Positions 44,645 through 56,954 are shown, numbered from the stretch's first letter. The stretch is 64,000 bases of DNA from Setomelanomma holmii (GCA_010015745.1 ML978248.1:1-64000), one strand, 5' to 3'. Translations and numbers: made by a program. The notes: a model not told the origin generated them from the letters alone.

Positions 44645-46554
44645 ATGAGCATCCGCACAGTCGAATTGAAGCCCTTCCAGGACCAGAAGCCCGGAACGTA
44701 AGTGATAACCTCTGTTTATGCCCTGACCGCAACTTCTCTTGGTAAGGCCTGAGCTCTGTTGTGAGCTTCAAAATAGCTATTCCGCGCCACACACGCTCTG
44801 AAAGTTCGAAATCCACAACAACTCCTATATCTTTGCCTTGAGAAGAATCTCAAAGCTGACCATACTTTAGATCTGGTCTTCGTAAGAAGGTCAAGGTCTT
44901 CCAGCAAGACCACTACTCAGAGGCATTCATCACCAGTATTTTACTGTCGATTCCTGAAGGCGTCAAGGACTCATTCCTCGTCATCGGTGGTGATGGTCGC
45001 TATTGGAACCCCGAGGTGACCCAATTGATCGCGAAGATTGGTGCCGCGTACGGCGTCAAGAAGCTCTTGATCGGCCAAAATGGCATTCTCAGCACACCAG
45101 CCGCGAGTCATGTTATCCGGATACGAAAAGCTACTGGTGGGATCCTCCTCACAGCCAGCCACAACCCCGGAGGTAAGTCACAAAAGCGAGACATGGAGCT
45201 CTCGAATCGCTTAGCTCTGAAATACGAAAGCTCACGATGAACAGGCCCCACCGAGGACTTCGGTATCAAGTACAACCTTGCCAATGGTGCCCCGGCACCG
45301 GAGAGCGTCACGAACAAGATCTACGAGACCTCGAAGAGCCTCACTTCCTACAAAATCGCTGATATTCCCGATGTCGACCTCAGCAAGATCGGAACACAAA
45401 AGGTTGGCGATCTTGAGGTTGAGATCCTGCACTCGACCGAGGACTACCTAAAGATGCTCAAGGACATCTTCGACTTCGACCTGATCAAGTCATTTCTCAA
45501 GCAACACGCCGACTTCAAGGTACTCTTCGATGGCCTCAGTGGTGTGACTGGCTCGTACGGTGTCGATATCTTCGAGAAGGAGTTGGGTATTCCCAACAGC
45601 ACACAGAACTGCGTTCCCCTACCCGACTTCGGTGGCCACCACCCCGATCCCAATCTCGTATACGCCAAGTCCCTGGTCGATGCTGTTGACAAGAACGGCA
45701 TCCACTTCGGTGCCGCCAGTGATGGTGATGGTGACCGTAACATGATCTACGGCGCGAAGACATTCGTGTCGCCTGGTGACAGCTTGGCCATCATCGCACA
45801 CCACGCCGAGCTCATTCCATACTTCAAGAAGCAGGGCATCTACGGCCTTGCACGAAGCATGCCCACTTCTGGTGCGATCGACCTCGTCGCGAAGAAGAAG
45901 GGCGTCGAGTGCTACGAAGTTCCTACGGGCTGGAAGTTCTTCTGTGGACTCTTTGACTCAGACAAGATGAACATCTGCGGTGAAGAGAGTTTCGGAACCG
46001 GCAGCAACCACATTCGTGAGAAGGATGGACTTTGGGCCGTAGTCGCGTGGCTGAATATTCTTGCGGGCGTCGGACAGCAGTCAGGCACAACACCTAGCAT
46101 TGCTTCAGTACAAAAGGACTTCTGGAAGACATACGGACGCACATTTTTCACTCGCTACGACTATGAAGGATGCGAGACCGAGGGTGCTAACAAGGTCACT
46201 AGCCACATGAAGGAGCTCATCACCACCAAGAAGGACGAGTTCGTTGGCTCAACTGTCGCTGGCCGCAAGGTTGTTGAGGCTGATGACTTCTCATACACCG
46301 ACCTTGATGGCAGTGTCAGTAAGAACCAGGGTATCTACGTCAAATTCGACGATGGTAGCCGTATCGTCGTGCGCCTGTCTGGTACAGGCAGCAGCGGCGC
46401 CACCATCCGTCTCTACATTGAGAAGCACACCAGCGATGAGTCGACATACGATCTCGACGCTCAGGAGTACCTCAAGGACAACGTCAAGCTCGCAACCGAT
46501 CTTCTCAAGCTCCAGGAGTACATTGGCCGCACCGAGCCTGATGTCAAGACCTAA
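44645..46554 (+). CDS. PGM: Phosphoglucomutase
   Basis: Interconverts glucose 1-phosphate and glucose 6-phosphate, linking glycolysis to UDP-glucose, trehalose and cell-wall synthesis; cytosolic. Exons 44645-44697, 44871-45172 and 45245-46554 give 554 residues, the normal length. The phosphoserine loop is TASHNPGG at about residue 112 and is interrupted right after it by intron 2 (phase 1). Metal loop DGDGDRNM is near residue 277, sugar-binding GEESFGTGSNH near 370, and phosphate-binding RLSGTGSSGATIR near 500. Intron 1 is long for this window (173 bp). Confidence 0.96.
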
Positions 46555-46958
46555 GCGAAAGCGGCGAGCAGTGCATTGAGGAAGAATAATTGTAGACTGT
46601 ACCTAGTATGAGATACGATATATGACTGCAAATGCGAAAGCGTTGCGACAATAGGCTGTCTTTTTAAGTGCGCCCGGTGCCAGGCTAAAGTTACTCTCAA
46701 TGCGCACATAATTACCGCGCACAAAAGAAATGTAGAGGCGCGTCATGACTACCTTAAGGTTGCGCGCGATGGTGGCTTAGCGGGGCGACGTCATTTCCAC
46801 TATCGCAAACAAGCCGTCTCCATAACACCAGCATTGACCCTTTTGCCTCCCCGCCTTTCGTACACCCGCCGCTTTCAGACCGATTCTACTACGAACGTTA
46901 CGGACGACTTAAATTACACACCTCTCCACCATATCACACCGGCCTACATACCACAAAC
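46555..46958. other. Intergenic between tandem plus-strand genes
   Basis: Terminator side of phosphoglucomutase and promoter of the oxysterol-binding protein. Contains a CACACCTCTCCACCATATCACACC pyrimidine-rich leader before the next start. Confidence 0.5.
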
Positions 46959-48308
46959 ATGGCTGAGAAGGAAGGCTCTGCTGTACCGCCCCAGTCGAAA
47001 GGCTCCTGGTCGAGCTTCCTCAAGGTATAAATCTGGAGGATAATAAAACACGCATACTGACCCTCTGGCAGTCAATAGCCTCCTTCAATGGCGACCTCTC
47101 GACGATGACCGCACCGGCCTTCATTTTATCCACCAAGTCGCTCACCGAGTTCTCGTCGTACTGGACCGAGCACCCTTCAATATTCGTCGCACCCGCCGCG
47201 GAGAAGGACCCAGCTAAGCGCGCGTTGCTTGTCCTCAAGTGGTTCATCAGCACATTGAAGCAGCAGTACGCCAGTCGCAGCGAGAAACTCGGCAGCGAGA
47301 AGAAGCCTTTGAATCCTTTCCTGGGCGAGTTGTTCCTGGGCAAGTGGGAGGACCAGGCAGGCACGACTCAGCTCGTCAGCGAGCAAGTCAGGTACGGAGT
47401 GCCTCCGATAGGTGTGCGCCATGTCTGCTAACGCGACGAGCTCAGTCATCATCCTCCCGTCACGGCTTACTGCATCTGGAACGCCCAGCATGGCGTGCGT
47501 TTGCAGGGCTACAACGCGCAGAAGGCCTCCTTCAAGACGACTATCAATGTCAAGGTGCGTTAGAAGCGCTACAAGATCGAGGACTGGTGCTAACATTTAC
47601 TAGCAAGTCGGCCATGCGGTTCTCCATCTCGACCAATGGGATGAGGACTACCTGATCACTCTCCCCGCCCTCCATATCGAAGGCCTCATCACAGGCTCGC
47701 CCTACGTCGAGCTGAACGGCTGCACCTACATCCAATCATCTACCGGCTACACCGCGCGCATCGATTACAGTGGCAAGGGATGGGTATCCGGAAAGAAGAA
47801 CACATTCTCAGCGGTCCTGTACCCTGAAGGCAAGGAGAAGGACGTCCTCTACAAAGTCGACGGGCAATGGACAGACACATGGCAGATAAAGGACGCGAAG
47901 ACAAAGGCAGTCGTCGATACCTTTGATCCTAAGGTCATCAAGACGACTCCCCTGACTGTCGCACCCATCGAAGAGCAAGATCCTTTCGAGACAAGGCGCG
48001 CATGGAAGAAGGTTGCAGACGCCATCAACAAGGGCAATCTCGACACTACGTCTGCCGAGAAGACCATCATCGAGACGCGGCAGCGCGAGATGCGAAAGGA
48101 GGAGAAGGACGCGGGCAAAGAATGGGAGCGCAAGTTCTTCACCCGTGCAGCCAAGTATCCAACGTTTCAGCGCTTGGCAGCAAAAATTGGGGAGCCCGTC
48201 AACGACAGCCAGACCAACGGCGTGTGGGAGTTTGACCAAGAGAAGGCGAGTGCGGCCAAGTCGCCATTCCACCCGCAGGTCAATCCGCCGATCTATGAGA
48301 GGAAATGA
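46959..48308 (+). CDS. Oxysterol-binding protein, short (KES1/OSH4-like) type
   Basis: Lipid-transfer protein moving sterol and PI4P between membranes. Four exons, 46959-47024, 47072-47391, 47446-47554 and 47604-48308, give 399 residues. This is the length of the ORD-only class without PH or ankyrin domains. It carries KPLNPFLGELFLGKWE and the family signature EQVSHHPPVTAY, created by intron 2 splicing (EQV|SHHPP). GKGWVSGKKNTFSAVLY and the C-terminal KEWERKFFTRAAKYPTFQRLA region follow, ending with NPPIYERK. All splice sites are GT-AG. The N-terminal MAEKEGSAVPPQSKGSW is unstructured, followed by the lid-like SFLKSIASFNGDLSTMTAP. Confidence 0.95.
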
Positions 48309-48541
48309 AGCAGCTGAGTGCTGCTTCTTGACATTACGATGTTATGATATATCTGGCTATCGAATACTAATGTAATGATTTATAGGGCCAAAGCATGGGC
48401 TATCCTAAAAAGAGGGCCACAATTGGGCGGATCGTATGCTAAGGTCTGACCGCACGATTTCGAGAAAGTACATGTTACAAAAGCTGTGTGTTACGACAGG
48501 AGGAGCCGCTATTATTACAATTGACATAACCGCGCCTACAC

Positions 48542-49942
48542 CTAATATATCTCATCCTCGCGACCCGTTGCACGCATCCGAGAATTTGTGATCTTGTTCT
48601 CCGCCCACTTTACAACCACGTGAGGGACTTGAGCGAGCCCGGGAATGAAGTCGGCGCACTTTCCATTCGTGTGCTTTGAAACAAGATATCGGCACTTGCA
48701 CACAGACTAAGGTAGTTCGACATCCGCTGTCAGTGCAGAGATCATATTTGTTCAAGTCGAATGGCGTTCTGAAATCCACAGGACCTACGCTCGTGTTCAG
48801 TAAGACGTCCAGCGGGCTTTCCAACTGGCCATCTGAAACTTCGTAGCGGATAGGTGCGTCACCACGGGGTCTAGGTGGGGTTTTGCGCTCTTTGTTAGTC
48901 CGTTTGGAGTAGTTTGTTGAGTCAGGTATGCAGAGTGTTGTGTTATCCCAGGTGGCTGTTGCGACGTCCCTCCATAGCTGACTCGTGTTGTAGACATTCC
49001 TGGGGGTGTAGTACAACCGACAATCGGATGCGTCGTAGCGAAATTGTAATGGGGTCAAGTCGTTGGGCCGCATTTGATCGCGAATGTTGATCGACGATAC
49101 TTCGTGAACATGCCGGTGTCCTCGCGTGAAGGTAGTTGGTCAAAGGCGGCCGCATTGTTGGCGAGCGTTATCAGGTTGTTGATTTCATAATCGAGACGAT
49201 TCGACGTGTAAACAGCGGCTCCGCGATTGCCACTTGCTGTTCGCATTGCTCCGTGCTCTGGACGTCCTCCTACTGTTATTGTTCGTACGCCTGCCACTTC
49301 TGTCATGAGTTCGACAAACAGTGCGCAGGCGGAAGAACACAATCCATCTGTGAACTGGCTAGGGAGTTAGTCATTGGACTAACAGCCGTCGAAAGTTACC
49401 TACCAGGACGATCTCATCGGGAGTCCAGCTTCCGTTCGTCACAACGTAGCTCAAGTTCACCCAAGGTTCGTAAGTCCATCCGAACATATCGTAGTCGAAA
49501 ACTTTGTCACTCAGATTGTAAAGTTGCTATGGTTCTCGTCAGCAATCGGAAGGCATATCAAAGATGCCCGGCGCACCGTTTGAGAGAATTTATCGTTGCG
49601 ATCTAGGATGGGTCCGAAATACTCTGACCATGATGCGAAATTTCGTCCTGTAGCGGCATTGATCCGTTTTACTGCGACCCACTCTAAAGCCGCAGAATCC
49701 TGAGACCCAAAAGAATCGGGGTCCAACGACTGCCACCATTCAGTGTATGCCGTACCAAGTATGTCTGCAAATTGATGGCTTCGGATGCGACTCCCTGTAT
49801 ATGGCGGTATCGTAGGAAAGAACTGTTGGAACGTCGTCATGGCGAGCAAGACTAGCCTGAGTTTGCGACGTCCGACTCGCTTGCCGTGCGAGGCTACCTC
49901 ATTCCCGGACGACTTGAGAGAAATACGTCCGTCAGAACTCAT
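48542..49942 (-). pseudogene. Decayed peptidase S41 family (tail-specific protease-like) gene, C-terminal half
   Basis: Fungal secreted or membrane S41 peptidases have a nucleophile loop around TDG.C.S.C. Here I read TTFQQFFPTIPPYTG, INAATGRNFASWSEYFGP, then an intron (donor GTGCGC just below 49577) to QLYNLSDKVFDYDMFGWTYE. A second intron leads to FTDGLCSSACALFVELMTE, GVRTITVGGRPEHGAMRTAS and, after a one-base shift near 49105, VSSINIRDQMRPND and LQFRYDASDCRLYYTPRNVY. Another shift near 48655 is needed to reach the expected TNGKCADFIPGLAQVPHV end, with a stop at 48542. The N-terminal half (usually ~350 residues) is not recognisable upstream of 49942. Two frameshifts plus the missing half argue for a pseudogene; sequence errors are the alternative. 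Confidence 0.75.
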
Positions 49943-52228
49943 ATTTTCGCGCGTGCAGAAAGAGATATTCCATGGAACTACGAGGTTATAGTCGACGAGG
50001 AACTCCCTGAAGCTCTACTCAGGCTATCAAACTTCCACCTCTTGCCACTCGTTGCTCGGAAGACGAGCGATGATGAGAGCGCATGTGATGGTAGCGCACT
50101 CGTACTCATTGTAACTCATGATTACCGGACACTTTCTCATACGAAACTCATGAAACAACTGTTTCATCTGGTGAGCTTCTATGGGCCTTATCATCTCGGA
50201 GGCAAAGCTCATGCAGCCCGGAAGTCTGATCTGCGGAGAGGCATTGATGGCCTAAATGCATGCCTTCATAAAGTAGCAAAGCAAGATCGAGAACTGCGAT
50301 GTAGAGGAGAAAATGTATTCCGCAGGGTCGGCGTAGTCCACTTCAACGATCTTTCCAGAAAAGAGTAGGAGAAGATCAAGGCGAACGAAGAAGAATTGAT
50401 CTGGCTTGATTGATTGGAACACTTTGTCAAAAAAGAGGTTGAGGCAACAAGAAGCACAAGAATACACGACAGGGGGTATTCGCTTGTATTCACCCAAATA
50501 ATTACCAATCCGCCGGTACGTTGCTTGAACAAGGCTGTGTACGTCGTTTGTCGCCTTACTGTCGGGGCGCTGTGATCCTGCAAGCACCGTAATTTCTTCC
50601 ATAGGGCTCCAGGTTTACGCTGAGCATGGTCATTTGGACGACTTTATGTGTTAGCTAGTATAGAGTAGCTACGATCTTTCCGTAGCTTAGGATTTTCCGG
50701 CGCTTGCTTCAAAGAGGGATATCACATATTTGCAATCGACGGCCTTACTGAACCCATGCTCCTGCGGCCTATCGGTACTAGTAGCTATCGCACTGTGAGC
50801 AAGTGCTATTTGTGGTCTGCGTTCAACCTCGAGTACTGGCATCCTGGATCTTTCAAGGGCCGATGGCTAGCTCCGCCCTATATACACGGTCAGCGGTTGG
50901 ACCAACCGGGGATGATCGAGATATATTGAAAGGCATACATTTCGTCGTCATCATGGGCAAGACATGTAGAAGGTCATCTTGGTTCTTAGGCGATACTCGA
51001 TGACTTTGGCGACATGAAGGGAATTGCCACACGTGATGCGTTCGGGTATTGCTTTTGAATTCGAAAGCTCTCATGAATTTTGGCAGTCCAATTTTCGTGA
51101 AATGCAGTGCCAAAGCAGTATACGAAGAATTCGGATGCTCTGGAACCTGGTAGGACTATTCATGCGCCACGACGGGCAGGAAGTCATCGAATACATTTTC
51201 GGCTGTTTGAAAGATCACTCAGCTACGTGTTTATCTAAATTCTAATCTTGTGTGCTGCGTGCAGACCGCTGGAAATCATGAATACAGTCAGTAGCGATAT
51301 TTGTAGATAATTTCGCATCGTGTTTGTCTTTGGCACTTTTTCAATGTTGTGGACTACCACGCATACACCAGAACATCGTATGTCCGGCTCGGACTTTTCA
51401 GGAAGGGCGTGAGGCGCAGCGACCGAGATCCAAATAATTCTGGAAGACCTGTAGGCCTCGATGCTTGGAAAGAATGCTAGCGACAACAGAATCGAGCATG
51501 TTGCATGTTCGCAAGAAGTATACATATCGAGCGTCGGCACGTTTTCCCATGCTGGATCTTCCTATTTCTTCGCTGATGTTGAAACAACACCCCGGCTTCA
51601 ACAGTGCGGAGTGAATCATGGAAGAAATGGCGGAAATATCGTCTTGGTCATAGCGAGGATGTTTGATCCTTTTGGTCGCGAAGACCATATGCCATGCCAC
51701 GCGCTCTTCTGCTTGGGCTGATCTGGCATTTATGATGGACAGGAGGTCACTCCGTATTTAGATGGTGGTGGAGCGACTTCCAGCGGCGATATCGATGGGC
51801 CTATATACTTGTGCGGCTAAGAAAGCGGTGAAAGGATGTGGTCAGATATTGCATATTATCTAGCTACAAATCACGCTGTAGCTTAGGCACGCCAAAGGCG
51901 TCGAGAAGAGTCTCAGTCATTTTCATTCCAGCAATTGGTGCAACCTCACACGCTACAGTAGAGTTTGGAGCTCGTGCTTTCAACGATATGTTCGGTGGCA
52001 CTGGGGCCTTCTGTATGATTCCAATGGTCTTAAGAAATTATTCTCGTCTTTCCTGGCAAGGTCTTATATCCATCCAACATTCATCTTCGTCCACCGATCG
52101 CGAGGCTCATACCACTTTAGATATTTCCCTCTTCACAACATTCCTTCACGTTCTTCCCAGCATAAGCCACGCCCCACCACCAACCTTCAAATTCTCCGCC
52201 AGCTCAAAGACTCGTTGATCCATCTGCT
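49943..52228. other. Gene-poor stretch of about 2.3 kb
   Basis: May contain eroded N-terminal sequence of the S41 peptidase up to about 50600 (minus-strand fragments such as 50027-50212 and 50252-50602), but I could not align it convincingly. Overlapping frames on both strands at 51.2-51.7 kb have no recognisable domain. This stretch borders the tandem family array. Confidence 0.4.
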
Positions 52229-53691
52229 CTAAGCCAGTCCCATCTCTTCATGTAAAGTATCGCTCTCCTCGTCTGACTCCAGCATCCGTGAGATTGATAT
52301 ACAGATCACAGCGTCGTTATGCACCACGCCATCTCCTGCAGCCACATATGCGTCTAGCACTTGCCGCAACTGCGTTAACAATCGTGAGTGCAGCACTTTC
52401 TGCCGAATGAGGTCCAGTCCGGACTGTCCGAAAGAATGTGCGGAAGATAGAAATTGTTCTCGAACGTCGTGTATAGAGCGTTGGTACTTGATCCATGCGC
52501 TCAACACTCGGGAAAATGCGATCGAGAGTTTCGCGTCATCGAGAAGTGTGGGTAACCTCGGCATCAAGGTCGCGAGTTCTTGTCCTATCTTAGCAAGCTG
52601 TGCGGGATCTTGATGTCTATCTGATGTACCCATCTTCAGAAAGTCCAGGAAGGCTTGTGTCAGGGAAGCCCCAGGAGGTGGTCCAGGCGTTACAGCGGAG
52701 GTGCGTGTGCGTTTTGCGAGGCCCTGGCCCGCCAAATCGATGAATGTCCCATCTTCCGGTGTTTTGCGCTTCATAAGCGCTGGCTTTTCTATCACTTTGG
52801 ATTTCGCGGACTGAGAAGATGTGAGACACCGGGGTTGATCTTCAGGAGGCGTCGTGAAGGTTCCCTTTACTGGAAACTTAGGTTTCGCCTTTGGAATGTC
52901 TCGTTGCGCTTCAATTCCATCTGCTACCATCGAGATGGAGCCATACGACTTTATTGGCACGACGAATGCAGCTCCGTCAGATCATACGTCCGTGAGCGTA
53001 ACCAGGGCACGCTTTCGTGCCTGTTTAGTGTCTCCAAACTTGACCAGTTCATCGAATGTCCGCTTAAAAATCCACCGATGCAGATGCAATCACATCATTT
53101 TCTGATCTTCGTCGTTCTCATATTACAAGTCCTTCAGGTAATCTCTCTCCTTGCCTGCCTTTAGGAGCAGCGAACGATCTGCATCCTGTCCCCAGATCTT
53201 TGGTGCAAAATGGTCGAGGAGAGCGCTGGTATCGTCATTGAGGTAGTCATTATTGGTAGCCGCGCGAACCAGTTCGTCAGTGGACGAGGTGGCATAGAGG
53301 GTGGTGGCGAGTCGATTTACTTCCTCGCTTAAGACGATGCCAACAGGGTGGTGGTGGTGTACTGTAACTCTGGATTGGTTGCGGTGGGCTTTAAGACCGA
53401 GCTTGGAGAGCACTGTCTTTATTGAGATGCCAGTACGTCCTGTGAAGCGGCTCCAGTCTGCCTCACTCCAATAGTCGTCGAGCTGCAGGCCTTTGCGCCA
53501 CGAGACATAGCTGGTGCTTCTGGTTTCTGCCTAAGCAGTGATTGAAGAAGTGTCCAGCTGCCAAATACTAGCAGGAAAGGTTGCTTCTGCTGAGCTTCGT
53601 CGGGAGCTTTGAGCGGGGGCCGGGTCAATCGATGCCCGAACAGTGACTTGGGAACTGCGTGCGCGAAACGCAAGCGAAGACTCCTGGTCAT
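52229..53691 (-). pseudogene. Tandem-family copy D (YG..IW / LHRWI family), with in-frame stops
   Basis: Copy nearest the left edge of the array. Exon 1 53691-53569 joins in frame to a second exon from 53530 (GTATTT...CTTAG). The N-terminal module reads YWSEADWSRFTGRTG, KTVLSKLGLKA, then DDTSALLDHFAPKIWGQDADR and KERDYLKDL. Reading on in the same frame, a TAA (53125-53123) and a TGA (53092-53090) interrupt what is otherwise YENDEDQKMM and LHLHRWIFKRTFDELV, which align to copies A and E. A third TGA at 52984-52982 may lie in an intron (GTATGA donor). The linker and C-terminal module (SRVLSAWIKYQRSI) are open to 52229. The TGA at the conserved Arg position fits CGA to TGA. Function unknown. Confidence 0.6.
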
Positions 53692-54863
53692 CGATCATAA
53701 GTTCCATGTGGCCCGTTATTGCGGCGAGTAGTGGGTATGAGAAGACCGCATTGGCTTGCCATAGACTGACTGTAAGCTTTGATGGCCTCCGGTGAGGCGA
53801 GCATGGAAGGAGCGGCCGGACGCGCTTTCATATGTGGTAGTCCAAGATCTCGAGGCAGATTATGATGGTCTTCTGGCTTCATAGCAGGACGTGTGACTGG
53901 CGGAGTTTTTAGCACTTTGTCCGATGTCAATGTTGATGTTGTAGGTTTGTCGATTGCTTGTGAGCTGTCATTCGTTGCGACACCAGAGGCTGAGGACATA
54001 CATGCTGCAGCATCAGGACCTTTCGGCGACCCAGTCTCAGCCCGACTCATTATGTCTTCTAGCCCGGTTGTCAAGTGCTCGTTGACTTCAAAGGTTGCGC
54101 TGGATAGTGTCGGAGCTACCCTTCGTAAGGCAACAATCTGGTTAGATGTTGACTCATCGTCATTTTGCACCTGATCTTCTGGATCGGTCACATCAATGGA
54201 CATAGTAGGTACATCAGCGCGACCGGTTTCGTCCTGGCTTGGAGATGTCGGAAATTCCGTATGCCGCAGTAACGAGAGCACTTCCTGCGCCGTCGCTCCT
54301 TTCAATTTAACCACCGTGACGTCAGCCACCTCGGTGTTCTTCATTGGGTTATCGCCCAAGTCCAGCATCGCGAGAGGCTGATTGACCACTGATAGGTCAG
54401 GAGTGAAGCGACGAGCTGGCGCCTGCTGTTCCGCTGTCGTCTGCGCCGAGACCTGCTACTGCGTGTACTCCTGATACCTCATCGTGTTCGTAGCACGGAA
54501 CACGATCCAAGACTGCAAGTGTTCCCGAATAACCTCGCAATGCTCCGGATCTTCGTACACCAAATCGCGCTTGTAACCCTCTACGCCATCGCTCGCTTTG
54601 GACAGCCAGCCCCGCGCTTAGTCCATACTCTAGACAACCGCCCCATATTGTTCGAGAAGCTGTTCGATTAGAGGCCGAAGCACTTCAGGGTGGTTCACCA
54701 CTTCTGGAGGTACTGTATTGGCGATTTCTGCCACATCTTTAGCCAGTGATTTCACGTTCGCGTTCGCAAAGTTCCAGATGGTCCCGCTAAGATAGGATGT
54801 TTGTGAAAGGCCGAGGCGGCGGAGGAGTGTGGTCTCATCTGGGGAGGACATTTCGGCAGCCAT
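53688..54863 (-). pseudogene. Tandem-family copy E, nonsense-interrupted and lacking the C-terminal module
   Basis: One frame runs from ATG 54863 to the TGA at 53690-53688, broken only by TAG (54632-54630), TAA (54620-54618) and TAG (54458-54456). The order of blocks is TTLLRRLGLSQ, PLIEQLLEQYGAVV, stop, SMD, stop, ARGWLSKASDG, YKRDLVYEDPEHCEVIREHL, QSWIVFR, then a Ser/Thr/Pro-rich linker. The first stop sits exactly where copies A, B, C and D have the Trp of YG..IW, so TGG to TAG is the simplest cause. The other two fit CAA to TAA and CAG to TAG. There is no C-terminal VL.AWL module: the frame ends after the linker and overlaps the start of copy D by ATGA. Confidence 0.65.
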
Positions 54864-55116
54864 CGTCGTGGTTGAATAAGTCGTCGTTGAGAAGATTGTA
54901 GTCAACGAATCCTCAATGACGGATGTGATTGATACATAAGTGCTCGCAGGGATAAGAGGATCGCACAAGATCAACGCTGGCGCACACAGTGAACCAAACG
55001 CGGTCCCTCCGTGCCAGCGAGTGAAAGTATATATAGTACACGCGCAAGGTCACGTTCAGGCCCGGATAACAGATCGTCACACTTCCAAAGCCCTCTCCTT
55101 TCTCTAGCCAATTCCC

Positions 55117-56548
55117 TCAATGGTCCATGACCCCAATCTCGCTCCCAATAACCATCTCCACCCTCTTATCAAGCGCCCCCGAACTTGTCTCCCACATATC
55201 CACTTCCTCCTTACCACTCGTACCCTGCATCTGCGAGAACAGCAGCGCAACAACCTGATACTCTCTGATCTTCCTGATATGAAAGTCATACGTCGCCGTA
55301 CTCCACTTTGTCCACAGAGATCGCAAGCGAACGGCCAGAGCCACACGTAGTGGGTTGGTCACGTGGTTTGCGGAATGGTTCCAAGTAAGCAGAGCGCGCT
55401 GGAGCTTTAGCCATGCTAGAAGAACTGTGTCGAATGTGCGGTAGTAAGTAGTAGTGGCAGTCTGAAATTACGTCCTATTGGTTTTCCATTCGACGTCGAG
55501 GACGTTGAGCACGGCTGATTTGTCGCTGGATGGACCGGGGTCTTAGACGTATTTGAGGAGGTTTGGGAAGGGCGATTGACGTTGTGGTCGAGGGAGTGCA
55601 AGGGCGGTCGGGAGATTATTGTGCTGAATGTGGCTGGGAAATACGTTCATGCCAGGACGCGCACGCGAATTGCTCGCCGTAGATTCTGCCGTTCGATCGA
55701 AGAAAGTTAAGCTGCTTTGCCTGTTCTGCGACAGTATCGGAGCTGGTCGATGGAAGGTGTCCGAAGCATCTTGTGTACCATCGAGATTCAAGTCGATCAC
55801 TGGTCGCTGGACGTGACTTGCAGTTTGGATGTTGTTGTTGCTCTCTAATATCGCGCGTGCGAGACCATCCAAGATGTTGCCATCCGGTGTAGCGGCGGGA
55901 TTGGTAATCACGACACTGTCCCGAGGAAGCGCTGGTGTAGCATTCGCATCATCTACACCCTGATTGCGCTCTTTGAGTAGAACTTACCGCATCTTGTTGA
56001 AGGATCTCAGAAAATCCAGAGATGAAAGTGCAGCCTGATGCTGTGACCTAGCCTTAGTAAATGCTCTTGCATTGTATATAGACGGAGAAACCTACTGCGC
56101 CCTATCACGATCTCAGACCAAGTGGTACGGGTACAGAAAATAGGCACCAGGCGTCCTCACATGCGAACCATGCACATTCTTGATGTCCCATATGTCTTCG
56201 CCATACCGATCCAGCAAATTGTCGATGTCGCTGCCGAAATCACAGCCATATGTCGCGGCGTACACGAGCTGCTCGTGAGCGATAGAGTCCTGTATGCGGT
56301 GCGCAAGTTCGGCATAATCGACAGAAAGATCGTGTGTGGGCGTATAGCTGAAGGCATGGGTGCCCAATCTTCCCGTCGATCCATAGGGTGGCTGAGGGAC
56401 AAGAGCCAGACACTCGAAGACCATAGTCAGACTCAAAGCCGCTGTTGCCGCCCCTGACACGCTGCCAGCATTTCTCGTCCAGAGGTTGTGACAATGGCAG
56501 CCATTTGAGCAAAGGCCGGTGTACCTTGGCTGAAGTGGAGGGCAACAT
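55117..56548 (-). pseudogene. Tandem-family copy C, interrupted
   Basis: The N-terminal part shows CWQRVRGGNS, a frame change near 56480, then LTMVFECLALVP, LAHRIQDSIAHEQLVYAAT and DIDNLLDRYGEDIWDIKN, ending YPYHL. A GTCTGA donor after HL and acceptors near 56050 give HQAALSSLDFLRSFNKMR. A GTAAGT...GACAG intron then leads to VVITNPAATPDGNIL, removing three apparent stops. The C-terminal module still has two in-frame TAA codons (55545-55543 after LLKYV; 55470-55468 after EWKTNRT) around otherwise well-conserved DKSAVLNVLDVEWK and TFDTVLLAWLKLQR. The tail LRSLWTKWSTATYDF...GALDKRVEMVIGSEIG parallels copy B closely. Most likely a recent pseudogene. Confidence 0.6.
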
Positions 56549-56954
56549 CTTGCTGCGTATCAGGTAAAGAGCGTCTGTTTAGGTCGGGTCGACGTACATA
56601 TCGTGGTGGGAAACGTTGGCGTTGTGAGGGTCGAGTAACGCGTTGTTTGTTTGACAAGAGATGAGGTGAAAGTGGCTGCGAGCTCGTTGTGACGTAACGC
56701 GACTGCACGACCACAGCCTCGTTTTTTTTTTTGAACCCGTTTGAGTCATCCGAAAGTAAGCTCTTCCTCCTACGAATACTCTATGCTTTGAGTGTGGCGT
56801 GCAGGTATACGAGTGCTGCTGAAAGCTCGACCACGTCTCGTTTCTGGGTGCTCGGAGGTTTCCAGCGCAGTATGGTGTTCGTGACAGACTCCTAGATAAT
56901 CAAGACGGTCTTTGAACAATGCAGTAATCGGCTAGGGTGCTCTGATAAGTTTCT
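56549..56954. other. Intergenic between family copies C and B
   Basis: Contains a T/A homopolymer (about 11 T at 56722-56732) and presumed upstream sequence of copy C and 3' flank of copy B. The minus-strand frame 56433-56714 has no domain and is not accepted on its own. Confidence 0.4.

Noticed and set aside
50027..50602. N-terminal half of the S41 peptidase
   Set aside because: Minus-strand fragments here cannot be aligned convincingly with the expected family blocks; left as unassigned sequence.
55920..56115. Three further in-frame stops (TGA, TAG, TAA) in tandem-family copy C
   Set aside because: Two plausible introns (GTCTGA donor with acceptors near 56050; GTAAGT...GACAG) remove them, so I do not count them as nonsense mutations.
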